DNA from: DASPTH01 sp046727575
GTDB taxonomy: Bacteria; Actinomycetota; Acidimicrobiia; IMCC26256; DASPTH01
Length of the DNA: 19,684 nt
Direction of reading: 5' to 3'
Assembly (NCBI GenBank): GCA_046727575.1
Contig: JBKPCV010000010.1
Coordinates: 1-19,684, forward strand
The notes under the pieces: model-generated
What the model saw: the letters and a program-made list of their open reading frames with translations, nothing else
Databases searched by the model: none
What the model was told of the DNA's origin: nothing
Program-made: the position numbers and the translations under genes
In this document: positions 12,126 through 19,344 of the stretch, piece after piece
Layout: every line of letters begins with the position of its first letter
Position numbering within the stretch: position 1 is the first letter of the stretch

Positions 12126-14546
12126 ATGGTGGACGAGGCCGTCGCCGAGCGTCCGTCGCGCGTTGCCGAGCGCGCCACGCATGTGCGGTCGGGCACATTC
12201 GGCCCGGCTTCAGAGGAGCCGTACCGGCGTCGAACCAGCGACTACATACGTCTCGCCACCGCGATCGTCATCATCGTGGCGACGTGCTTCCACGAAGGCG
12301 ACCTGACGAACACCGAGCGGGAGCTGTTCGCGTTCTTCAACGGCCTTCCCGACGAGCTCCAGTCGCTCTTCCGGGGGATCTATACCGTCGGTGCACTGTG
12401 GGCGGTCGCGCTCGTGGTCGTCGCGGCATTCGTGGCGCGGCGCTGGCGACTCGGCCGCGATCTGGCGATCTCGGCTGCGCTCGCGTGGGCCGTCGGACGG
12501 TTCCTCGGCGTCATCGTCGTCGACCACGGGAGCCTCGGCGACGGCATCAAGGTCCTCGCTCGCATCGACGAGAGCCCGTCGGTCCCCGTGGTCCGTCTGG
12601 CCGTCGTCGCCGCAGTGATCTGCGCGGCGTCGCCCTACGTGACGCGTCCGGTGCGGCGCGGCGGGCAGACCATCGTGCTTCTCTTGGCCCTGGCTGCCCT
12701 GTATCTCGGAACCGGCCTTCCCAACGGTGTCTTCGCTGCCGTGGTTCTGGGCTGGGGTGCCGCGGCAGCGGTCCACCTCGCGTTTGGCTCGCCAGGTGGA
12801 CGGCCGACGCGCACGCAGGTGGCCGACGCGCTCGACGAGCTGGGTCACCCGGTCGAGGATCTCGAGATCGCGCCGTACGTGCGCGAGGACGGCACGATCG
12901 TGCACGCGCACGACGACGTCGGACCCGTTGACATCCGGGTACTCGGACGCGACGAAGCCGACGCGCAGCTCATGAACAAGTTCTGGCGCTTCGTCTTCTA
13001 CAAGGACGGCGGCCCGACCCTGCACCTCACCAGACTCGAAGACGTCGAGCAAGAGGCATTCGCGCTGCTCCTCGCCGAACGTGCCGGTGCGCGCGTGCCG
13101 AGCGTGCTCGTGGTCGGCACGGCCGGTGCCGGCACCGCACTGCTCGCCACCCGGGCGACGTACGGCCGCCGGTTCGCGGACCTCGCCGCCGACGATGTCA
13201 CCGACGAGGTACTGTGCGACATCTGGCGCGGCGTTGCGTGCCTCCACACCGCCCGCGTCGCACACGGACGGCTCAACGCTCGCCACATCGTGCTCACGGC
13301 GAACGGACCCGAGCTCGTGGAATTCTCCAACGCGTCGTTCGCGGGTTCGGACGCGCAACGTCTCGCCGACGTCGCCGAGCTCCTCGTGAGCACGGCGACG
13401 ATCGTCGGCAACGACCGGGCGGTTTCGTCCGCATGGCAAGTTCTCGGCGCCGACGACCTCGCGGCCGCGTTGCCGTACCTCCAGTCGCCGGCGCTGAGCC
13501 ACGAGATGCGACCTCACACGCGACGCGCCCGCAAGGTCTTGCAAGACGAGCTGGAGGCATTGCGGACTGCGATCGCGGTGGCGACCGGCGTCGAGGAGCC
13601 GCCGCTCCAGCAGCTCTACAGGATCGACACGACGAACCTGTTGATGGCGGTCGGATCACTCATCGCAGTCTTCGCCTTGCTCAGCCAGATCGGCGACCCG
13701 AGCGACTTCTGGGATACCATCTCGTCCGCCAATTGGTGGTGGTTGGCCTTCGCGCTCGCGGTGTCACTGTCCACGAACATCGCCACCGCGATCGCGCTCT
13801 CGGGCACGGTCCCGATCCAGCTGCCGCTGTGGCGTACCTCGGAGCTCCAGCTCTCCATGGCGTTCTCCAATCTGGCGGTGCCCGCGGTGGGCGGGATGGC
13901 GGCGCAGGTCCGCTTCCTCCAGAAGCAAGGAGTGGACCTCGCGTCGGCGGTCGCGTCGGGCTTCGTGCTGTCGACCGCCGCCAACATCTCGACATACCTG
14001 GTGCTCTTCGCGATCGCGGTCGCCCTGTCGCCCACGGCGATCCACACCGGTGACATCCCGGTGTCGAGCATCGTGTCGGTGCTGCTCGTCGTGCTCGTCG
14101 CGCTGATCCTCGCGGCGGTCTTGATCAGGTTCGTGCCGAAACTCCGTTCGCGAGTGGTGCCGCGCATCAAGAGCGCGGCCAGCACGATCTGGGCCGCCGT
14201 ACGGTCGCCTCGACGCCTGACCGAGATGATCGCGGGAAACGCGCTGAACGGAATCCTGTACGGACTCGTGATGCTTGCGTGCATCGAGGCGTTCGGCAGC
14301 AGCATCAATTTCTGGACGGTGCTCGCCCTGAACATCTTCATCGGCACCATCGCGTCGATCATCCCGATCCCCGGCGGTGGTACCGCGGTGGGATCGGTCG
14401 GCATGTCTGGCGCGCTCACAGCGGTCGGTGTCCCCACCGAGGTCGCGGTGGCCGCGGTGCTGGCGAACCAGCTCGTCTGCAACTTCATCCCGGCGCTGCC
14501 AGGCTGGGTTGCGACCAAGGACCTCATGAACCGCGGCTATCTGTAA
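12126..14546 (+). CDS. Membrane protein: TM domain, pseudokinase-like domain, LPG-synthase/flippase TM domain
   Basis: An 806-residue three-part protein. Residues about 40-220 hold five or six helices. Residues about 225-500 look like a protein- or aminoglycoside-kinase fold: VEQEAFALLLAERAGARVPSVL (307-328) and AHGRLNARHIVL (379-390), where the catalytic Asp of HxDLN is Arg (R382), then LVEFSNAS (397-404), where the metal-binding Asp is Glu (E399). So it is probably a non-catalytic kinase relative. Residues about 505-795 are the LPG_synthase_TM/UPF0104 domain, with FSNLAVPAVGG, RFLQKQGVD and IPIPGGGTAVG (746-756). Related long proteins are common in actinobacteria and are often named lysylphosphatidylglycerol synthase TM proteins, but no MprF-type transferase domain is present, so lipid or polyprenol-linked transport is the better guess. 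Confidence 0.85.
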   Translation: MVDEAVAERPSRVAERATHVRSGTFGPASEEPYRRRTSDYIRLATAIVIIVATCFHEGDLTNTERELFAFFNGLPDELQSLFRGIYTVGALWAVALVVVAAFVARRWRLGRDLAISAALAWAVGRFLGVIVVDHGSLGDGIKVLARIDESPSVPVVRLAVVAAVICAASPYVTRPVRRGGQTIVLLLALAALYLGTGLPNGVFAAVVLGWGAAAAVHLAFGSPGGRPTRTQVADALDELGHPVEDLEIAPYVREDGTIVHAHDDVGPVDIRVLGRDEADAQLMNKFWRFVFYKDGGPTLHLTRLEDVEQEAFALLLAERAGARVPSVLVVGTAGAGTALLATRATYGRRFADLAADDVTDEVLCDIWRGVACLHTARVAHGRLNARHIVLTANGPELVEFSNASFAGSDAQRLADVAELLVSTATIVGNDRAVSSAWQVLGADDLAAALPYLQSPALSHEMRPHTRRARKVLQDELEALRTAIAVATGVEEPPLQQLYRIDTTNLLMAVGSLIAVFALLSQIGDPSDFWDTISSANWWWLAFALAVSLSTNIATAIALSGTVPIQLPLWRTSELQLSMAFSNLAVPAVGGMAAQVRFLQKQGVDLASAVASGFVLSTAANISTYLVLFAIAVALSPTAIHTGDIPVSSIVSVLLVVLVALILAAVLIRFVPKLRSRVVPRIKSAASTIWAAVRSPRRLTEMIAGNALNGILYGLVMLACIEAFGSSINFWTVLALNIFIGTIASIIPIPGGGTAVGSVGMSGALTAVGVPTEVAVAAVLANQLVCNFIPALPGWVATKDLMNRGYL

Positions 14547-14550
14547 CTCG

Positions 14551-15756
14551 TCATCCGTCGACGATCACGCCATCGTCGACGAGCGCGTCGACCTGGTCGG
14601 GGTGGTAGCCGAGTTCGCCGAGCACTTCCCGCGAGTGCTCGCCGAGCCGTGGACCGGCACGGCGAACGGTCGGGAGCTCATCGTCGAACTGCGCCGGTGC
14701 CGCCGACAGACGCAACGCGGCATGGCCAGGATGGGGCATCAGGTAGCCGTTGTCGACGACGGCAGGATCGGCCAGGACCTCTGGCGGTGACTGGTAGAAG
14801 GAGTAGATGCAGTCCTCGCCGCGTAGTCTCACCTCGAGCTCCGCGAGCGTGAGCCCGCCGATGACCCCCCTCACGCGCTCGACGAGGCGCTGGCGGTCGG
14901 CGAGGCGGGACTCCGGGTCGGGGTGTGAGGTGGTGAGGTCCTCGACCCCGAGCGCCCGGCACGCCTGGTCCCAGTAGCGAGCCTCGTCGATCATCATCAA
15001 CGTCACGAAGCGGCCGTCCGCGCTGCGATAGGTCTCTGTCATCGGGCTGCGCAACACGGCGCTCGGATTGGCCGGGAGCTCTTCGCCGCTCAGCGACGCG
15101 TATGCCATGTCGGGGCCGAGCGTCCACACCGCGCCGCTGAGCAGCGACGTGTCGACGACCACGCCGCGGCCGGTCCGCATCGTGTGCACGAGCGCGGCGC
15201 AGATCCCACCGGCAAAGAACATGCCGGTGGGGACGTCACCCAGTGCCGGCCGCTGCTGCGTCGGCGGTTCGGGCGCGGGGTTCGAGAGCACACGACCGAG
15301 ACCTCCGCGCGCCCAGAACGACACGGCGTCATAGCCACCCGCCTCGGCGTCATCACCCCGCTGACCCTGGCCCGAGCCCTTGGCGAACACCAACGTGGGA
15401 TTGATCGCGAACAGGTCTGCGGGTTCGGTGCGGAGCTTGCGCCGGACGCGTGGCAGTTGGTTGGTGACGTAGACGTCAGTCCATGCGACGAGCTTCTCGA
15501 ACACCTCCCGGCCGGCGAGTTTCTCGACGTCGAGCGCGATGCCTCTCTTGTTGCGGTTCACGAGCTCGAAGAGGAAGTCGTAGCCGTCAACGGTCGCGAC
15601 CATCCCGCTGGCGATGATGCCGCGCATCGCGTCGCCCTCGAGGCGCTCGATCTTGACGACGTCGGCACCCCAGTCGGCGAGCACCGCCGCCGCGGACGGC
15701 ACGAAGCCGTGCTCGGAGAAGTCGACGACCTTGACGCCACTGAGCGGACGGGTCAT
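14551..15756 (-). CDS. CaiB/BaiF family (class III) CoA-transferase
   Basis: A 401-residue class III CoA-transferase, a family that moves CoA between carboxylic acids. It opens with LSGVKVVDFSEHGFVPSAA and LADWGADVVKIERLEGD (residues 26-42), the classic N-terminal signature, then NRNKRGIALDV (67-77). The likely catalytic Asp is D174 in ALGDVPTGMFF, followed by a GRGVVVDTSLL segment (about 197-207). The ATG at 15756 is preceded by TAGGGT and then 6 nt, pointing to a leaderless transcript. The acyl substrate cannot be read, but bile-acid, carnitine, aromatic and steroid degraders use this family. It is convergent with the preceding gene (4 bp between stops) and divergent from the flavoprotein gene. 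Confidence 0.93.
   Translation of the reverse strand: MTRPLSGVKVVDFSEHGFVPSAAAVLADWGADVVKIERLEGDAMRGIIASGMVATVDGYDFLFELVNRNKRGIALDVEKLAGREVFEKLVAWTDVYVTNQLPRVRRKLRTEPADLFAINPTLVFAKGSGQGQRGDDAEAGGYDAVSFWARGGLGRVLSNPAPEPPTQQRPALGDVPTGMFFAGGICAALVHTMRTGRGVVVDTSLLSGAVWTLGPDMAYASLSGEELPANPSAVLRSPMTETYRSADGRFVTLMMIDEARYWDQACRALGVEDLTTSHPDPESRLADRQRLVERVRGVIGGLTLAELEVRLRGEDCIYSFYQSPPEVLADPAVVDNGYLMPHPGHAALRLSAAPAQFDDELPTVRRAGPRLGEHSREVLGELGYHPDQVDALVDDGVIVDG
14556..14581. terminator. Perfect 10-bp inverted repeat at a convergent gene junction
   Basis: CGTCGACGAT and ATCGTCGACG flank a 6-nt loop. It starts 10 nt after the stop of the 806-residue protein and lies inside the last codons of the convergent CoA-transferase gene. 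No T tract follows. Its place and strength fit a terminator for the plus-strand gene, although codons for the Asp/Val-rich tail of the transferase may create the symmetry by chance. Confidence 0.5.
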
Positions 15757-15762
15757 GCCCGG

Positions 15763-15768
15763 ACCCTA
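15763..15768 (-). promoter_or_regulatory. -10 box (TAGGGT) for a leaderless CoA-transferase transcript
   Basis: On the minus strand TAGGGT is followed by exactly 6 nt and the ATG at 15756, the same geometry as the TATTTT-N6-ATG at 2446. No convincing Shine-Dalgarno sequence is present. Confidence 0.5.
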
Positions 15769-15805
15769 CGCGGCGACGGGCGAGTGTCGCGGCGCCGCAG
15801 CCCGC

Positions 15806-15811
15806 TACCCT
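15806..15811 (+). promoter_or_regulatory. -10 box candidate (TACCCT) for the flavoprotein operon
   Basis: TACCCT fits TANNNT and is 33 nt before the GTG at 15845, leaving room for a short leader that contains the GGGAG ribosome binding site. No -35 hexamer is obvious. Confidence 0.38.
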
Positions 15812-15844
15812 CGACGGCTCGACTGTGGCGCGACGGGAGTACGA

Positions 15845-16771
15845 GTGCACGTCGAGGAGCATCACGACGTCGTCATCGTCGGCGCGGGTCCTGCGGGAGT
15901 GAGCTGCGCGCTCGAGTGCTTCGACATCAAACTCGACACCGTCGTGTTCGAGGTCGATGCCGAAGCTGGCGGTCAGCTGCGCGAGATCCCACATTCCGTG
16001 CGCAATGTCGCAGCCGGGCGATTCGAGAACGGCCGCGCCTTGCAGCGAGCGCTCCAGGAATCGTCGGCGATCCTCGGTGATCGCCTTCGTCTCTCGCAGT
16101 CCGTCGCCAATGCGAATGTCCGCGAGCGGTGGATCGAAGTCGGCGACGCACGCGTGCACGGCGAGGCATTGGTCCTGGCAACGGGGACAGTGAAGCAGCA
16201 GCTTCCCGCGGCGATCGACGGCGCCTTCGGTGGCGATGTGACGTACCTGTTGGAGTCGCGCCCACAACAGTTCGTCGGCCGTGACGTGGTGGTGATCGGC
16301 GGCGGCGACAGTGGCACGCTCGACGCGCTCGAGGTCGCCAGGACGGCGTCGTCCGTGCGGCTCGTCTACCGATCCGACGTGCTCACCGCACGACGCGACA
16401 TCGTCGGACAGTTACGCAACAACCCCCGCATCGAGGAGTTGCCGGGGTGGGAGCTCCAGTCGGTGAGGGGCGGCGACCGGCTCGAGGAGGTCGTCCTCCT
16501 CCGGCCCACGACCGGGGAACAGCAGCGACTCGCGGCCGGAGGCCTGATCGTGAAGATCGCCCGCGTGCCGTCGACCCAGCTGTTCCTTGAGCAGCTCGAG
16601 CTCGAACGGAGCGGCGCGATCGTCGTCGACCGGGAACTGCGCACGTCGCAACCGGGAGTGCTCGCGGCGGGTGACGTCGTCGCGGGTGCCTACCCGCGCG
16701 TCGCACCCGCGATGGGCCAAGGCGTGCTCGCGGCGCGATCGGCTCTGCGCCATTTGCAAGGTCGTCCGTGA
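15845..16771 (+). CDS. Thioredoxin-reductase-like FAD/NAD(P) oxidoreductase lacking CxxC
   Basis: A 308-residue flavoprotein with the two-nucleotide-domain order of thioredoxin reductase and ferredoxin-NADP reductase type 2. FAD site: VVIVGAGPAGVS (residues 9-20) and LATGT (111-115); NAD(P) site: VVVIGGGDSGTLDA (148-161); C-terminal FAD contact: PGVLAAGDVVAGAYP (270-284). In thioredoxin reductase the CATC redox pair precedes the NAD(P) motif by about 15 residues; here that place reads TYLLES (133-138), so there is no disulfide. GGQLREIPHS replaces the usual GGQL...VENYPG. It is more likely a ferredoxin- or flavodoxin-type reductase, or another hydride carrier. The GTG at 15845 has GGGAG 5 nt upstream; the open frame further upstream is antisense to the CoA-transferase. 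Confidence 0.86.
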   Translation: MHVEEHHDVVIVGAGPAGVSCALECFDIKLDTVVFEVDAEAGGQLREIPHSVRNVAAGRFENGRALQRALQESSAILGDRLRLSQSVANANVRERWIEVGDARVHGEALVLATGTVKQQLPAAIDGAFGGDVTYLLESRPQQFVGRDVVVIGGGDSGTLDALEVARTASSVRLVYRSDVLTARRDIVGQLRNNPRIEELPGWELQSVRGGDRLEEVVLLRPTTGEQQRLAAGGLIVKIARVPSTQLFLEQLELERSGAIVVDRELRTSQPGVLAAGDVVAGAYPRVAPAMGQGVLAARSALRHLQGRP

Positions 16772-16783
16772 CACGGCCGACAG

Positions 16784-17329
16784 ATGTCCGCGCAGCGCGC
16801 TGAGGGCCTTCCTGCGGTCACCGACGTCGTGGCGGCGTTCCGGCGCGCCCTCGACGGGTCGGTGCAGGGATCCGCGGGCGGGGTGATGGATCTGCTCTTG
16901 GAGCTCCACGACAACAACCGCGCCCAGTGGACTCGCGAGGACTCCGTGCGCGACCCGAACGCCGATGACGCGGCGGTCGCTTGCGCGAAACGGGACATCG
17001 ACACGCTCAACGCTCGGCGTCACCGTCTGGTCGAAGCCATTGACGCTGCCGCCGACGCCGCTCTCGACCAGGACTGGTCAGCGACCCCCTGCACGGAGAG
17101 CCCCGCGATGACCTTCGACCGGTTGTCGGTCCTCGTCATCCGGATCCACTTCACGGAGCGGGCCGCGCACTCATCACGATCCGATCGTGATGCGTACGCG
17201 ACGCGGCTCCCAGTGCTCCATCGGCAACTCGCGACAATGGAGCAGGCGCTCGAGGCACTGCTCCAAGAGGTGCGCGACGGCCAGAAGCGTTTCGTGCCGT
17301 ATCAGAGCCTCAAGCTCTACGAGTCGTGA
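16784..17329 (+). CDS. DUF4254 protein
   Basis: A 181-residue soluble helical protein. The pattern of DUF4254 is visible: LHDNNRAQW (residues 41-49), KRDIDTLNARRHRLVEAID (69-87), TESPAMTFDRLSVLVIRIHF (104-123) and the closing GQKRFVPYQSLKLYE (166-180). The family has no defined reaction; members often sit with family 9 glycosyltransferases in surface-polysaccharide loci, and a GT9 gene lies about 1.1 kb away on the other strand. The ATG at 16784 is 12 bp after the flavoprotein stop, so the two genes are probably one transcript; no Shine-Dalgarno sequence is evident. Its stop overlaps the convergent propeller-like gene by 13 bp. Confidence 0.8.
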   Translation: MSAQRAEGLPAVTDVVAAFRRALDGSVQGSAGGVMDLLLELHDNNRAQWTREDSVRDPNADDAAVACAKRDIDTLNARRHRLVEAIDAAADAALDQDWSATPCTESPAMTFDRLSVLVIRIHFTERAAHSSRSDRDAYATRLPVLHRQLATMEQALEALLQEVRDGQKRFVPYQSLKLYES

Positions 17330-18417
17330 CCCGACGCCGGACGCCCGCTGTCCTCGCCCGCCGCGCTCAGGAGCGCCGCGACTGCGGCTGTGTGCAGTCG
17401 ATATCCACCGCGGTTGAAGCCGTAGACGATGTTCGGCCCTACCGCAGCGGCATGCGCGATGCCGAGCGAGCGTGCGGCGATCGGAGCGGTGACGGCCACC
17501 GACGCGCCGTCGCCCGCCCGAGCTACGTGGAGCTCGCCGGTGCGTCCGATCCCGCAGACGCCACCTGGGATCCTCACGACCGCGACACCGCCGGTGCCCC
17601 ATGCGAGGTCGTCGGGGAACCGGCCCGCGACGACCACCTTTCCGTCGGTCGGGTCGAGCCCCGCGAAGCCTCCGCCGTGCAACGCTTCCCAGTCGTAGTC
17701 GTCGATCGCCGTCATCGGCCGCTCGCTTCCCGCGGCCCAGATGACCGCGCCATCCCAGAGGAGCACGGCCGGCTGGAACCCGGTGTCGGCGTCCCACTGC
17801 ATCCGACCGACGCCGTCGGGCGTCACCGACGCCAGGCTCACGCGTCCGTCGCCGCCGAGCGCGACGGCGGTCCCATGAGCAGCGCTCACCGCGGTCAAGG
17901 CACTGACCTTTCCCCACATCGGGAGCTGGACGGTCACATCCATTTCCTTGCGAGGGATCGTCGCGTCCAGCGGCTCGGACACGAGCACGCCGTTCGCGTT
18001 CCGCTCGCGTGGTTGGGACCCGACAAGCCGATCGTCGACGACGATCGCGCGCTCGACGTCTGCCGCGAAGGTGCGTGTCCAGAGGGGACGGATGCGGCGG
18101 ACCGGGCCCGGCCGACGCAGGTCGTCGCCGAGGAACGCGCGCACCATTCCGAAGTGGTTCAAGGTGATCACGATGTCGGCACTCGGGATCTCGAGAATCG
18201 CGTGGACATCCAGGTCGTACTGCGACCGCTCGTCGTCGGTGAACGCGGACTCGTCGAACACGGCGCGGGGACGGAGATCGTGGCCAGCGAACACCACATT
18301 GCGCCCCAGGTTGTTCCACGCGCAGAGGCCTGCGAGGTTCGCGACACGACCGATGCCGTGCGGCTGCGAGTTACGGACAAGACTCTCCGGGTAGGAGTAG
18401 ATCTCGACCGCGTTCAC
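17317..18417 (-). CDS. Unrecognised protein with propeller-like sequence
   Basis: I do not recognise a family for this 366-residue protein. It has no signal peptide and no membrane segment. Residues 1-150 contain a mixed alpha/beta-like part (GIGRVANLAGLCAWNNLGRNVVFAGHDLRP) and the rest alternates short strands and turns rich in Gly and Asp: AVALGGDGRVSLASV, VLLWDGAVIWAAGS, DGKVVVAGRFPDD and VCGIGRTGELHVARAGDG. That spacing suggests beta-propeller blades. The GTG start overlaps the stop of the glycosyltransferase gene as GTGA, a tight translational coupling that argues for a shared job, perhaps in a surface glycan or small-molecule modification made with the GT9 and QueC-like enzymes. It overlaps the convergent DUF4254 gene by 13 bp. 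Confidence 0.75.
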   Translation of the reverse strand: MNAVEIYSYPESLVRNSQPHGIGRVANLAGLCAWNNLGRNVVFAGHDLRPRAVFDESAFTDDERSQYDLDVHAILEIPSADIVITLNHFGMVRAFLGDDLRRPGPVRRIRPLWTRTFAADVERAIVVDDRLVGSQPRERNANGVLVSEPLDATIPRKEMDVTVQLPMWGKVSALTAVSAAHGTAVALGGDGRVSLASVTPDGVGRMQWDADTGFQPAVLLWDGAVIWAAGSERPMTAIDDYDWEALHGGGFAGLDPTDGKVVVAGRFPDDLAWGTGGVAVVRIPGGVCGIGRTGELHVARAGDGASVAVTAPIAARSLGIAHAAAVGPNIVYGFNRGGYRLHTAAVAALLSAAGEDSGRPASGHDS

Positions 18418-19322
18418 AGCAGCTCACCGAGGGCGCGGAACACGTCGTCGGGCTGAACAGGATCGAGGCACCGTGCCCCCACCGGGCACGTGCGCGGCTC
18501 CCATCGGAAGCCGCGCAAGCTGACGCGCTCGTGGTACGCGTAGTCCCGCTCTATCGACGCGCACGCGTCGTCACACGGATTGCCGGTCACGACTCGTGTG
18601 TGCGGCCACGGCCGGAAGAACACCGGGTTGGCGCGCGCGATGACGACCGTCGGCGTTCCTTGTTGCACGGCGACATGTGACAATCCCGTGTCGACGCCGA
18701 TCACCGCGCGGCACGCGCTCAGGACGTCGACCGCGTCGCCGAGCGTGCCTGCGCGCTCCTCGGCGAGGCCGGCGCGGCGCGTCTCGGGACCGATTCCGTC
18801 GCGTGTGAGGAGCCGCACGTCGAGGCCCGAGCCGGCAACCCGCGCTGCGAGCGATCCCCAGCGATCCGCGGCCCACCGCTTCGTCGGGCCGTCGGTCTCC
18901 GTCACGAACAGCACCGTGGAGTCGAGCCCGTCTCTCGGGAGGGCTCGTAGGGGAGTGGGCCGCGAGAACTCAGCATCGATCCCAGAGTCGGTGCAGATCC
19001 GGCCGAGGATGTCGTTGATCGAGAGCCAACCGAACGCCTCGGTGAACTCGGGCGACCCCCACCAGTAGTCCCGTTGGAGCGGATGGTCGCGCAGGTCGAC
19101 GAAGCGATCGCCAGACGACACCGGATCAAAACTGTCCTCGTCCACGCACCCGGCCAGGCCGACGATCCGCTCCGCGATCCGGGCCTGGGTGTCGGAGCGC
19201 GCGACGAGCCACGTCTCGGCGCTGGTGCGGCGGCCGTGCCCGATCAACGCCTGGATTGCGGGCAAGGACACGACGAGGTCGCCGAGGCCGAAGGAGATGG
19301 GCGCGATGTATGCGCGAGTCAT
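18414..19322 (-). CDS. Glycosyltransferase family 9 (heptosyltransferase-like)
   Basis: A 302-residue GT-B glycosyltransferase of the ADP-heptose:LPS heptosyltransferase family. N-terminal FGLGDLVVSLPAIQAL (residues 11-26) is the GT9 opening with the catalytic-region GD. The C-terminal half carries TKRWAADRWGSLA (147-159), the sugar-nucleotide motif VDTGLSHVAVQQGTPTVV (210-227), and CPVGARCLDPVQPDDV (279-294), a cysteine pair often seen at this place. The first ATG with family match is 19322; the frame runs on upstream but is antisense to the QueC-like gene. The acceptor must be a surface or secondary glycan, because actinobacteria lack LPS. It begins 22 bp after the QueC-like gene and is coupled to the next gene by GTGA. 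Confidence 0.9.
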   Translation of the reverse strand: MTRAYIAPISFGLGDLVVSLPAIQALIGHGRRTSAETWLVARSDTQARIAERIVGLAGCVDEDSFDPVSSGDRFVDLRDHPLQRDYWWGSPEFTEAFGWLSINDILGRICTDSGIDAEFSRPTPLRALPRDGLDSTVLFVTETDGPTKRWAADRWGSLAARVAGSGLDVRLLTRDGIGPETRRAGLAEERAGTLGDAVDVLSACRAVIGVDTGLSHVAVQQGTPTVVIARANPVFFRPWPHTRVVTGNPCDDACASIERDYAYHERVSLRGFRWEPRTCPVGARCLDPVQPDDVFRALGELL

Positions 19323-19344
19323 GGGCCGCGTCCCGCCGCGTCGG

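Noticed and set aside
11952..12182. Minus-strand 76-codon frame before the 806-residue protein
   Set aside because: Its end looks somewhat protein-like, but the start is arginine-rich, it overlaps the next gene's start and promoter, and there is no ribosome binding site or family match.
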